64,000 nt of DNA, from assembly GCA_964247055.1 (NCBI GenBank), contig OZ176052.1, positions 8,618,001 through 8,682,000 on the forward strand, read 5' to 3'. This DNA comes from Paragordius varius. Taxonomy: Eukaryota; Nematomorpha. The translations under genes were made by a program, and so were the position numbers. The notes beneath the pieces were generated by a model. It did not search any database. It saw only the letters and a list, made by a program, of their open reading frames with translations, and was not told where the DNA came from. Positions within the stretch are counted from its first letter, which is position 1. Each line of letters opens with the position of its first letter. Positions 23,259-37,376 of this stretch are shown in pieces.

Positions 23259-26200
23259 TTAGGACATAAAAAAATCTGCCGTGTTTTGTATGTGTTCATT
23301 TTGGGACATTGGACCCTTTTCGAATAATTTGGCTTCTTCCTGCATGCTTTCTTTGATTTTAAGTATGGCCGCGGATTCACTTTGGTCCTACATTATTTAT
23401 AAATAAAATTCGTTATTTTGATATCAATAGTAACTACCATAAACAATATAATTAATAGCCTTTACGTAATAAGTTGTGTTTTAGGCATTCAACCAATAGA
23501 TTTTATACAGTCAAAAAAAATTTACGCAGTTTTTTTTTAAAAATTGGCCCTTTTTACATATGTTTATATTTGATTTTATTAGTTATGAAAATTATAAGAA
23601 CCGGTTCAAAAAAAGTGGAACTGGAACCGCGTTGGTTCTTAAGAATTTAATAAAACCGGGGTGGTTCCTGAACAAATAGAACCGTAACCGCGTTGGTTTT
23701 TTTAAAATGCAATTCCGAAACCGGTTCTCTACATTTACGGTTTCATATATTATAAGATTATTACTTTCCTTTTATTAAAGAGGGAATAACAATATAAAAA
23801 AAATTCCGTTGTTTACGCAGCTTGTATTTAGATTCAAGGTTTAAAAATGAACTGGCTTTTGAAGAAAAAAAAACATCGCTCGCCATCATTTATTTATATT
23901 ACACAAAAGAGAAACTAAAGGAAACACTATCATTGTGGAAAATGATGAAAGAACGGATGAATTCGAAAATTATCTCCGTCAGAAAAATTTCACAAATAAT
24001 ATTTTCGATTTTATTAAAAATGCAAATTTACGAATTTAATAAACAGCCGTTTATTACCCCATCAGCCAATATAGTGTGGAAACAACTCACCCTGATATAT
24101 AAGTTGGCCAATATTGTAATGGCCGTACCTGCTAGTCAAATTTATTATAATAAATATGTTCGTATATATAGGTCCTTGTAGGAGTTTTTCCATCCTTAAT
24201 TTTATATTTTCAGACCTGAGAAGCAGTTTGACCAGCGAATTGCTTGGTACAATATTTTTTTAAAGTTAATAAAGATTTTTTAGATGCCACACTTAATTTA
24301 ACACTCATTTTATACCTTTAAACTTATAAATTCTTGTACTATACATTCGGCAATTTATGTAAATTGTTTATTTACAATTGTTAAAATTTTGATTATATCA
24401 TTATTATGATAGATATTTTGCAAGAAAATTATTTAATTAAAAGTCGGGAATCTAAAATGGAACCCGTTCTAAAGGTTAAGACCGGTTCTGGAACCGCTAA
24501 GGTTCTACTTAGGGAACCGCCCGGTTTTATTTTAAATTCGTAAAAACCAACGCGGTTCCGGTTCCACTTTTTTTAACGGGTTCCAAGCCCTGGTTTTTTC
24601 ACAATTTTATTTTATTTCTGAAGTATTTTTTAGTCACGATCAACAAACATAAATTGATATATTTTAGATTATATCGTTATGATATGAATAATATGAATTT
24701 TAAAACGTAAGTAAATTAACATTGAGAAAAATTCGAATAATAACAAAATTTTATGCTAGCTAATAAGAGTTGAAAATTCAAAAATATGACTTTTTCATGA
24801 AACCTTTTGTATGCGGTACCGTGTATTGCATGAAAAAGGTTTGACTGTAATCGCCTTCGATTGTAATATATACAATTTTTCATGTAGGTAATTACTAAGA
24901 AGGATAGTACGAATTGCGAATATAAATATCCGATAGTTTTCAAATAAGTGGATTTACCGCATAATAGGCCGTAAAAATATTAAGCAAAATAGCAATTAAA
25001 GAAAGGGCTTACCGACAAACCAGTGCCCATACTTTTTCCAGCATTGGCCCCATTGTTAGCGCTCTGGCCTGGTCCAACGCTCCCAACGCCACTGTGTAAA
25101 CTACTTGAACTGCCTGGATTCATGTTTAAGTTGCTATTTGCAACATTGTTATTATTATTGTTTTGGTTGTTGGGGTTTGAGTTTCCCCCATTTCCGTTGT
25201 TACTATTGTTAAGCGTATTGTTTGAATTTGTGCTTTGATTCTGGGGTGGAGGTGGGGACATCCAATCACTATTAGCATTGGCTGAATTATTCATTCCCAT
25301 GTTTGTGACTGAAGACGGTCCCCCGCTGTTATTGAGTTGAGTCCCACCGCCAGGAGGAGCTCCATTCCCACCTACATCAATGGATAAACAGTAATAATCT
25401 AAACCATATATGATCAAATACAATCAAACACTTATAAAATAACCAAAAATCTATCTTTCTTTAAACTTGATATTAATAGTTGAATTAAAACTTTTGACAG
25501 TTTTTATATATATATATATATATAATTTATTTTCATTCTCCGTTTTAGAAAGTAAACACTAATTTCCTATTTTGTTGAGTTTTTTTTTAATATCTTATAT
25601 TCAAACCTCTGAATTTCCTTATATTTAACATATTTTTATAAATTGGCTAAAAAAGTTTAATATTTTTACTGCCATTCTTTATTATGTTTTAGTAAAGACC
25701 ACATGTTATGTGCGTATTTTCGCTCAAAGGCTTTAACTAGTTATTTTTTAATTTTTTTTAAATGTAACGGTTTTTTATGCCATTATTTTTATAAGATCAC
25801 GTAATTTAATGGTAATCTATTAGTTACATATATTCTAAAATCCTAAAAGATATTCATATATTTTTAAAATAATTCGATAATCAAATAAAGAACAATGAAC
25901 CATTTGGTGTAGGCATAGAGTGATGTGTTGCCGGGGAAGTAAGTGGCCCTCCTGGTCCATCGGGACCTCCAGGAATACCTAACATGTGACTTCCTCCACC
26001 CATTAGACTACCACCACCACCAGGAGAAGATTTCATACCTATATTTGATTTTAACGATCGAAATCATAAATTTTAATGAAAAACAGCGCTTTTAAGTTAA
26101 GAAGCCCATCTCATGCATTTTTCTGATATGATTTTTATATAGGGATCTCCCCCCCCCCCCGGTTACTAACAAGATTTTTGAAAAGGGACAGCGTCTATAA

Positions 26201-29200
26201 ACCACAATGGTTCACTTTTCTGACTTAGAAAAAAGATAAATTTTAATCGCATAAAGTTGGTTAAACATTAACAGAGGTATGTAGAGTGTGGATATTTATT
26301 TGGTTCTCTCATAATGCGACATAAAGGGAATATTTAATTGTAATGTATAAAAAAATTTTAAAAGACATATTTTATACTTAATGATCTCGAATAAAAGATA
26401 TTAATATAGCAAACCCTTTAAAACAACCAAAAATCTATCTTTCTTTAAACAAAGTTTTAATAATAAGTTGGATTAAAACTTTTGAACTATAATATAATTT
26501 ATTTAATTCTCTATAATAAAATATCTATGTCTTAATATAAAATTTCTAATTTCCTATTTTCCAAAGTTTTGTTTCAAAGTATTTATTTCAAAAAACCTGG
26601 GTGTTGCATATTTGGTCCACCAATCATAGGTGGTAATTGTTGTTGAGATGAATTGCTGTTGTTGTTGTTGTTAAAGGGATGCATTTCAGTCATGGAAGAA
26701 TGATGACCTGAATGTCCGTGTAAGATTGGACCACCTCCATTGCTTAATAAAATCGCCGGTAAAATTAATATATTTTTGCAAAAAAATTAATAATATTTTA
26801 AAATAATTAACTATCAAAATTATACCAGTTAATATCAATTAATTTTGTGTGACAACATTTAATTTTATTCTTTTACTACAAATGTTGAATAAGGAATTCT
26901 GAGTGAAACAAAATAATAAATCAAGTCGTTTTCATTCCAAATCAAAGTTGATTGTTTAACAGTATTTAAATTCGATTATAAATACTGATAAGATAAAGTA
27001 ACACCCATTTATTTCACAAACCAATTTTTAAATAAAAAACTTACCCATTCGAATTGTTATTAGAATTGGGCATGAAAGAAAGTGGGGGCCCATTTGACCC
27101 CATCATTGGCCCTCCGGGGTGATGGTGCAAAGAGGGCGGGCCTGTGCCCATATGCGGTTGAGGATTATTATTATTTGGGTGATGGTGTTGCAAAGAACCT
27201 AGAAAATTAGTAAAAATATTTATCAAAAGCTCTTATCAAAAATTAAACTTATATATTTGTGACAGTTTTAATATATAACCAGTCAAATTTTTGACCTTAT
27301 GCTTATCATGTTTTATTAATCTAGATAATATAACGGTATTATAAAACCTTTAATTCACAAAATTTCTGTTAATTGTCATTCATATAAAAGTAATTTAATT
27401 AGTCACAACTTATATTCTGCATTTTAGCATATAGTGAATGGTTGTAGATTATTACATTTATTAGCGGCGATGGTTTTTATTTTTAACCTTATGCACAAAA
27501 ATTGATTATATTAGATATATTTTTATCTTGTTTCAACCTGGAAAATGTTGTTGATTATTTCCAAAATGTCCAATAGTTCCCATGGGCGGTCCGTTATTGT
27601 TGGCAGAATTTGGGCCGCCTTCTCTGCCATTATTAGTGTTTGGGTTATTTGGATTCATAGAGGAATTTGGTAAGGGTCCATTACCAGGAGGATACTAAAA
27701 AATATATTTTTATATTTTTAATACAGTTTTTACATAAAATTGAAAAAGTAGAACGAATAAATTAGTTATCCTACACAATCCTTAATTCGCACAAAGTTTT
27801 TTTCGCCGAAACCTGATAAAATGGCCTAATTTAGGGAATTATTTTATTCAATTAGTATAGAAAAATTAACAAGGTTTTATGCCCATACCTGTCCATAAAT
27901 AGTATTAAAAAACGAAAAAGTTTATATTCCACAAAAACAGTTAAGAAATAGGTCGACGCACAAGAATTGCATGACATGGTTTATATTTTCACTTCATGGT
28001 TAAAGATATTGTGTGACAGATTTATCAAACGAAAACAAAATAATGAGTTATATATATTGTATTAGAACGAAATTAATTACCATATTTTTCATCATCATAT
28101 CTGAATTATTATCTTGGGGACTTGGCATTATGTTTGGATTGGAGCCTGAACCCTGTTTGTTTTTTTCAAAAAAAAATACAAATTAAATAGGTTAAACGTA
28201 AAGCGGTTATTTGTTTCAAAAAGATTTTTAAACGAATAAAAGATAAAAAGATATGGTTTAGCTGTAATTTAAACTTAACTTACATGAAACATGGGTGGTG
28301 GTGGTGAATTCGATGTGGAAAAATTCATCTTGAATACAAACAAAAGATTTGTAAAATATAATACAAAAAAACAACATTTCATTGCGATAATGTAGCTATT
28401 AAAAAGAAAAATTGTTTTGCATTAATAATGAGAAAATATCATGTCCTTTGAAACAAACTGAAATTGAAAACAGTAAATCAAATAAAAAAAGTATCCATAC
28501 ATTTATTCCATTTCCACCGTTTGTGGAACCGGCGGGCGGCCATCGTGCTTGAGAACCAGGGTGTGGAGGTAAGCGCTCCCTAAATAGATTTATAATTTTT
28601 TAATTTTTTAGTAAATCATAAATCTAAATAAAAAAATATAATTATTATAATTATTCGGCATCGATAAAATATGACAAATGTGTTTTTTAATTCATTTGTT
28701 GTTTATAGAAGCGCATATATATACAAAATTTGCAAAATTTTATTTTTTTTATTTACAAAACAAAGAAAATAGATGTGTTATAAAATTAAGTAAACGTTGC
28801 TATATTAAAAACTTTTGTTAAGTTATTTATCAAAATAGGTTACAAAAATTTTGTTGATTCTAAATTAAAACTTACATTCTCATTGGTGAACAATAGTTTG
28901 GAGGAGTCATATGACCCATGGGTGTTCTAGAACCTAATAAACCTCTTGGCATATTGTTAGGCGGGCTCATACGAGGTTGCACTAAAATATTTTTTTAAAA
29001 AAAATCGAGGTCATTTAATAAAATTTTAAATAATTATATAGATTGAAATAAAATTTAAAAATTTTCAGCTTAAGTGAAAGTTAAATTTCTAGTGACAATG
29101 TATTTATTAAATATATATTTAGCGGTAAAAAAATTATTTCATTTAAAATATTTTATTAAAAAATTAGACTCATTATGAATTAAAAAATGATCATAAATGT

Positions 29201-31488
29201 AAATATAGTTAAAATTCATATTTCACAAAAATAATTGCACACTTTCGATTTCGATCTAATTAAACACACTAGATCTAAAAATTAAACAAAATTTAAACCA
29301 TTAAATAAATTAACAATGGTGATTTAATTCCGTATTTTTTATGAGTGCAAAAATAAGATATTAAGATATCAATGTTAAATTTTTGATATAACAAAAAAAT
29401 GTTAAATGATTTACTTTGTCGGGGATCCATATTATTCATCATGGGATGACCACCCATAGAATTTGGCGGTAGGTGCTATTATTATAATAATAATATTTAA
29501 GATTTAAAAATATATAATTTTAAATCGAAATAGAAATTAAATAAATAATTTCAAATCGAATCCAAAATAAAATAAAATTACATTAAATTCGTTGGGTGGC
29601 ATACGAAGGGGCATTCTTCCACCCCCATACCGAGGTGACATGTAATTCTATTGTTTTAAATTATTACGATATAAATGTTAATATATACCATTTACAGTTC
29701 GAATTCACCCTCGAATAATTCAAATTAACCCTAAAAATAAATTAAGTGTTTTCGGGATAATATAACTCATCATTACTATTAAATATATTTTTACGACATA
29801 GTTTAATATTTTTTCAGCATTATATTAATTTTAAACAGAATTTCATATTTTAAAAATATTAAAAAATAAAGGTAATTTTTAATCTAAAAAACACATAATT
29901 TATTTTAGGGTAAATTTGAACTGTAAATGGTATATATTTATAGTTAAGAATTATATTATTGGCTAAAAAGTATTGTAATTGGCATAAATAGGGCTACAAA
30001 ATTCCAGATTGGTTTTTCTTTGCTTAATTTAGACATGATCATATATGTATAGTTAAGGCAGATAAGGGAAAAATAATTTAACATCCATAGAAAACAACAA
30101 ACTATTTTTCTAGGCGCAAATTAAAAATCTTTTTAGCCAATAATAATTTTTTCTAAACAGATATTAATTTGTGTTCATTAGGCTAAAAAATGTTTTACCT
30201 GGGCTCCGCCAGGTATAATTTGGTTGGGTCCTAGCGGAAGTCCCCCTTGGGGGTTCAAAGGTGACGGTTGAGAGGATTGATGAGGAGGCGGTGAAGGTCT
30301 TAAACTTGAATTCTAGTAGGAAAAAAATATAAATCAAAATAAAAAGTAAAATAATTTTGTAATTTAGATAAAAATATTAAGAATTAAAGTTTTTAGTTAA
30401 AATGTAAGCTGTTTTTGTCTCTGGTTAATGTTTTCCATATTTTTGGAAAAAAAGGTTCGGACAATAAAAAATAGCCAAAATTTCGTTCTGACTCCATTAT
30501 TTTATGGTCAAATGGTAATTATTTTCACTCCATTTTTACTTTCACAAGGATTGGCTTATAGTCACAAATAGATGATCTAGAACAGATAGGCCAACTCGCT
30601 GCCCGCAAAAAATTTGGAAATCCATAAATTATAAAAACATGCTCACAAAATTTTAATTAAATTGATATTTCTAGATATTTTTTCTATATAAGTCTATCTA
30701 ATTGGCAAGAACTAGAAAGAATTGTTACATTGTGTTTGCATTTTCCAGTTTAATGTTTAAAATTTAATAAATTCCTTATGAATGCCCATATATATTTAGA
30801 ATGCGGCCCGCTGTCAGTTTTTTGAGTCGAAAATGCGCCCCATAAAGCCATTGTTGGACATCACCATATGTAATTTTTATCTAATCATTCGTTAAAGAGT
30901 TGTCCCGAAAAAAACATCTCTTTTAATTCTTTTCTCCATGTCCTTCTATTATGAGCTAAATCTAATTTATGTTGCGCTAAATTTTCTTGAGTTGTCGGTA
31001 GTTAGGTTTTATGAAATCTGCCCGCTTTATGTGCAATGACTTTGTAATGTATCCTTGTTTTTAGTACGTTGAACAGTTCTCTACAATGTATACGACCCGC
31101 CCATCTTAACCTACCCATTTAAATGACATAGACTAATCTTAATTGTGCACCTTGTGGAGATTAGGGTTATTGTGTAATTAAACTTCTTGAGATTGTGCAA
31201 TTACAAGATTGTAAAATACTTTGGTTCCGAAACAGTTTCAATTCCAATCCCTTAATGTAAAGTCTCCTTGTCAAAAAAATAAGCTATTTTTTGATACTTA
31301 ATATAAGGTAGTTTGTTACAACACTACAACCTACGCATGCCTTTTACAATGAAAGAAATAATCAATAATTTATTTTCAAAAAAAAAATCATATAAGAATT
31401 TTACCAATTTGTACGACACTTGGTGACATAATGTTCGTTTATATATATATTTTGTACTAATATGTAGTATCTTATAACAATATTGTTG

Positions 31489-31525
<37 letters not shown>

Positions 31526-34500
31526 AGTTATAATCATTTATATTTTGTAGTGTAAAAACAAATTTTTTTGCTGATATAGAGATGGAAAAATCAATAATTA
31601 AATATATTTTATACAAGGATCAACATCATCATGGTTATCTATATATATATCAGTTTATAACTATTAATTCTTTTTTTCTCACTAAGTACCACAATAGATG
31701 TATTGGGAAATTTTCAAATTAAAAAGTTAATACTGTAATGTTTATTGTATAAAGATAAAACACATATTGTAAAGTGGAGAAGTATATAAGTTAATTAGTT
31801 TAAAATATTAATTATGACTGGATATCTACTTATTTACTTACTTAAAAGTAATACTCCCACAGATTTAAAACAAATTAAATTTATATAATAATTTAGTTTT
31901 GAAATTTAAAGAGAAATAAAAATTACTGGAAAAAATCCAGGTGGCATTGGAGCACCAGGACCTCCCATTTCATTGTGACCTAAAGGCCCGATTGGGCTAG
32001 GTGTGTTTGGGTTCTATAAAATAAAATGGATATGATAAATCTACGATAATTTTTGACAAATTTTACAAAATTTATTAAAAGGCATTGCTATTGAATTATT
32101 ATGTATGCTCTAAAACTGAAACAAATTCAGAAAATAGGCTTTTACATAATGAAATAAAAATTAGTTAATGTTAGGTAAGTGTGAAGTTAACTAAAAATAC
32201 GAAAAAACACTCACATGAGCTATTCCATTGATAGGGTATCCAGAATTGACAAAACCCTACAATTAATAAGTATAAAATATATTAATATACATGATTAAAA
32301 AATTAAATATAGATAGTATAATAATACAATATCTAAAAATTAAATTTTTTTTAATTTATAAATCCAAAAATTTTTACATAATCATGGAAGGCTTTGGCTT
32401 CATTACTATGTTCACAAGATTCTCGCCTTTCGGGTGCAGCGCAATATAGATCCCAAAATACACTAAAAGTAAAATTGTAAAATATTTTTTTTAGTATTTA
32501 TAACTAATGAATAAAATGATCACATATTTATAATTAATTAATAATAAAAAATATATAAATAATTATTTTAAAAGTATTTCAAAAAAGTATATATTACCAC
32601 CACCAAGAATGCAAAAATCCTGGCGGTTCACCCAACGTTATATTTTTCTCCCATCGAATCTAAATGAGTATTTAAAAATATAAAATCATCAAATTTTTTG
32701 GATATGAAAAATTTAGATATAAATATGACCGTGATAAAACATAAATTGATTTATATCTAACCTAAATACATTTGATAAACGAATCTATAGGGGAGAAGAT
32801 TTTTTGTAATTAACAAGTTTATGGCTCTGTTTGGCTAAAAAGGTTTATTGTTTATACCTTTAATTAAATGTATAAAGATAAAACTCAACATAAAAAGCTT
32901 ACTCATACTTCAATAATTCCAAAAAAGGTCATAGTGTGAAATTGAAATCATAGAAAGGTTTTAAAAATATTTTGACGAAAACTCTTCAAATGCAATTAGT
33001 TTTACGTTAAATTTTAACTAAAATTTTCGAAAATTAAACCATGTATTCAGAATTAACTTGGGCTCGTCAAGAACAAATATAAAAAACGGTATATGGCAAG
33101 AGGTAGAAAAAGTCTGCGTTATAAATATCAACTAACTTAGTCTTAGTGCTATTACGAAACCAAAGGTCTTATGATGAGTTATTCATAGAATATCAAGTTA
33201 TTTGAATAAATGCTATTTTAAGAACAAAAACCTCCGCTTTTTTCTTGTTATGGGGGTCATTATCTACAATCATTCTTAAAAAAATTAATTTATAACACAA
33301 CCCCTAATTTGGCTGAGAGTGAAAATATACTTGGATAATAAATTGGCTAATTATACAGGCTTAAAAAACCTAATAAAATAAAACATCCCAAAATAAAACC
33401 CTTTAAAAATAAAAAAATAAGATTTATCAATGAAAATATTTACTTCGGAAAGGAATGTTTGAGCTGCTTTTTGAGCGCCAACGTGCAATAAATATTCATA
33501 GACATATAGGGCCAATCTAAATAATTTCCAAAACAACAAATTTTAATTTTTTAAAATATATAATTTTCAACAATAATTTAATGGTAATGAACGGATTGGT
33601 TATTTTTGTAATAACAGTTGTTAAAATCCGTAATTTAATGATAAAGGATAATTAAATAGAATTAAATGAAATTATAAATAGAAATTATAAACGATATGTG
33701 AAACCCTTCGTCAATAGTAATCGCAGACTAGTTTCGTGCTTGTTAGCACTCATCAGTACGACACAACTATTTGACTTGGGGTTTTCACATATCGATTTCG
33801 TATATATATCCAACTTTGCAATTTTGGTATAAATGCAGTTGGTTTTACGAATTTAAATTAAATTTAATGTAATTTATGAAAATTAAACTGAAAATTTGAA
33901 AATAAACTGAAAATTAACTCTAGGAGTGAGCCTAGATTTAGAGTATAGCTACTTAGGGATTTCATAGAAATCAATTTAATAACTAAGAAGCACTCTATTA
34001 TGATAAGAAACATAAGATAAAGATGATATTGTAATGGTAATGAACGGATTGGTTATGTTTTGTAATAACAGTTGTTAAAATCCGTAATTTAATGATAAAG
34101 GATAATTAAATAGAATTAAATGAAATTATAAATAGAAATTATAAACAATATGTGAAACCCTTCGTCAATAGTAATCGCAGACTAGTTTCGTGCTTGTTCA
34201 TCAGTACGACACAACTATTTGACTTGGGGTTTTCACATATCGATTTCGTATATATATCCAACTTTGCAATTTTGGTAAAAATGCAGTTGGTTTACGAATT
34301 TAAATTGTTCATCTTGAAAAAAAAGGCAAAAAATAACTAATAATGTTTAAAAAAAAAGTTAATAAAACCAAAATAAAATAAAGTTTGATGCATGATCCAA
34401 CTATTAAGTATCATATTGAGTCTGACCGGTATCGTTATATGACCATGACTGTGACCGCTAATAAAAAACCAAACATTTTTGAACAACACAACACTTGCTA

Positions 34501-37333
34501 TAAATTAATAAAATACAAGGATAAAACTGATATTCAATGCCAAAAATATGAAATTTAAAATTAATTCTACAACATGTACATAATTCCGATTATGGTATAT
34601 ATTCACTGGTTAAACTATATATGACAATATTTTTGAGCAATCAAACGAGACATTTTTGTTGGAACAGTCAAAAACGTAACCCTATTTCGTCAAGTTTATT
34701 TTGAAAAAAATAGACTATAAAAGAATAAAAAATTATAAATTTTCTCGGTTTAATAAAATTTAGATTTAGGCAGACGAATCCTCCTTATGCGAAAAAATAA
34801 CAATAATTTACTATAAATACATTTTTTTCAAAAGCCTCGGGCATATAAAATTTAACATCGTAAAGAGTGAGCCAAAAGTTAAACAGTAAAGTTTTATTCA
34901 AAAATATATAGATTATTGAACCCTTCAAAAATCCTAAATTTTTCTAAAGATAAAAAACGGCTTGACAAATAACATGTTTAATTTATTTTATATATCAATT
35001 AGTTTTGAAACCAGATTTTAAAGCGAATAAATTCAAATATCCAATCATTATGGAAATATGTATTAACTCTGTTAAATAACTCATTACTTATACTCTTTGA
35101 AATATTCTGAGTTAAAAACATAGGTTGGATATTTTTGTCATAAAATCGATATATATAATATAAAATGATATTACATAAGGATAGATTATTAAACAAACGA
35201 AACAAATATATTTACCATCATAAATAAATTATTAAAATTAAATATAAAACTTATGGATTTTCGATAGGGTGCATAATACAAAACTTTTAAGTAAGAATTT
35301 TTAATATGGTATCACCCTAAATATTTAACTCTTAAGATGACAAATATTTTAAAAAACAGAATCTACGGTTAAATAATACATTGGTTTATACTGTCGATGT
35401 TAGAGTATCTCGTTGTTTTAGCTTTTCATTATCGAGAACAAAAAGCGTTCCGCTAAGCATAACAAAAAAATAAAATCGAAATCTCTAGATCAAGCATTTT
35501 ACAGAACTTAACAAATCATTTCATAACTTTAAAAGCAATATCCGGTGTATACGGTAACTGAAAACAGCGATTCGAAAAAAAAGGATTCGTATGTATCAGC
35601 GTCTTTTCTAATAAAAAAAGAATTTAAGTAAAATTATCACAGGGTTGTAAAACGAAAACAATGTTGATAGCCTAGCAGCAGATACCTTATAAGTTTTTGA
35701 ACCAATGATATCATTAATGGATCTTTTACCTATTAATTAGGATATAGTCGTTTGAATGACGGCCTTAATATACAAAGACATAAAAATAAATCTTAAGCTA
35801 AATACTTGGAATGTCGCAAAAATTGTAATAGTATTTCTTAAACATCAAGTTAGAGGTGTGAATATAAGGTCATTACTTTTTTAATACTATTACTTGTTCG
35901 GATTGCTGCAAAATATTTATGCATCTTAAACTTACAATAAAACAATAATTAGGTCTGCCCATCTTATCCTAAAGAGTTTAATTGTTTTTGTGGCTAACAA
36001 GCTCCCAGAAATGGGAAGTAAAATATTTTTTAGTCAATATTTTTTCAAATATCATATTTTCATTCGCAATCGAATGAGCTTATTCACAACCAAAAGATTC
36101 ACCTATTAGATCAGTGGTGTCTAACACAAATATCTTCGCGATTGCTTCGATAATTTTGGGTTAATATTATTTATTTTGCGCCCAATTTTGGATGATATGT
36201 CTTCTAATTAATGCTAAATTTTTGATTGGAATCCAATTTTTTATTTTTTTAACATTTTTTAGAGCACTTTTGCGTAAAGAAAAAAGCGTGTTGAACATCT
36301 CTATATTAGATAAAGGTAAAAAATATGACTTCAAAACATTATTAAGAAGCACGTAAAATAAAATCACCACTTGCAATGATGAAACATCTTCCAGAATTTT
36401 GGATAAATAACAATATATACGGTATATTAAAAAGACAATTTGATAGCGGTATTTACATTGTTTTGGCGCAAGAAAAAGTATATATATAAAATTGGATAAT
36501 TCCATAATAGTCCTTGAAATATCTATTTATGGCTGCGAAAGCTACTGGGTCAGAAAAAAAGATCGAAAATTTTACCTGTTGAGAAATTTGGTTGGCGCAT
36601 ACTACTCGACAAATATAACTACTAATCCCCAATCTGAATTCTGAACTCAAGAACAATATTCTAAGGAAGATTGACCAACTTAAGTCAAGTTATTCATTAT
36701 AACAACTTAGATAAATTAAGAATGTTAGGTGTCCCAAAAGGTACTCAAAAAAGAACCACCAAGAAATATATCAACACAACAACTTATCGACAACATTAAT
36801 TTCCCCATCTCCAAATTGGTGAATTTACCCTAAGATTTATCATCCTATAAAAATTTGCATATAACCAGTTTATTTAAAGTTAGTGTTTATTCATTCGAAA
36901 ATCCAAGTATGGAAATAATGTTAAAAAACTATAATCGGTGTTAAAACAACATTAGCAAATGAAAATCGGTTTTTTGAAGTAAATAATCGATTTTAAATAC
37001 ATAAATTTTAAAAAAATAATTTTCAAATTTTCGTTCTCGTTGTGCGAAATATCGGTTTTTAAAATTGTCAAAGAACCGGTTCTTTATAAGCCAACCAAAC
37101 GATGAAAAAAACAGTTTGCAAAGAGTTTTAAAGCAAATTTGATATAAAAATTTACTTTTGCTATAAACCATTGTGTATAAACGTAAAATAATCAACGAAA
37201 AAAAAGTTTTAAAACAATAAGTTTGTAATGTTTTATTATTTTTCAAGGTCCTGCTCTCTCACACAATTCGACGACATTAACATTTATACATGTGTTAACC
37301 TATAATGTAAAATTAAAGTATTCTTATTTTGAA

Positions 37334-37376
<43 letters not shown>

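Larger units (their letters stand above)
33579..34306 (-). mobile_element. Retrozyme-like element: two direct repeats carrying hammerhead ribozymes (SSBP intron 1)
   Basis: Two nearly identical direct repeats, 33579-33859 and 34032-34306, flank a 172-bp spacer. The spacer does not continue outside the repeats, so the unit looks like repeat-internal-repeat rather than a random tandem duplication. Each repeat contains a minus-strand hammerhead (intact in 33692-33793, damaged in 34147-34242). The two cleavage sites would be 455 nt apart, in the size range of retrozyme circular RNAs. Retrozymes are non-autonomous retroelements built of hammerhead-bearing repeats; Penelope-like elements also carry hammerheads in their terminal repeats. 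No reverse transcriptase, primer-binding site or polypurine tract was seen here. Confidence 0.75.

Noticed and set aside
25023-25238. Plus-strand Leu/Pro-rich ORF opposite SSBP exon 18
   Set aside because: It is the antisense shadow of the Asn/Gly-rich SSBP exon.
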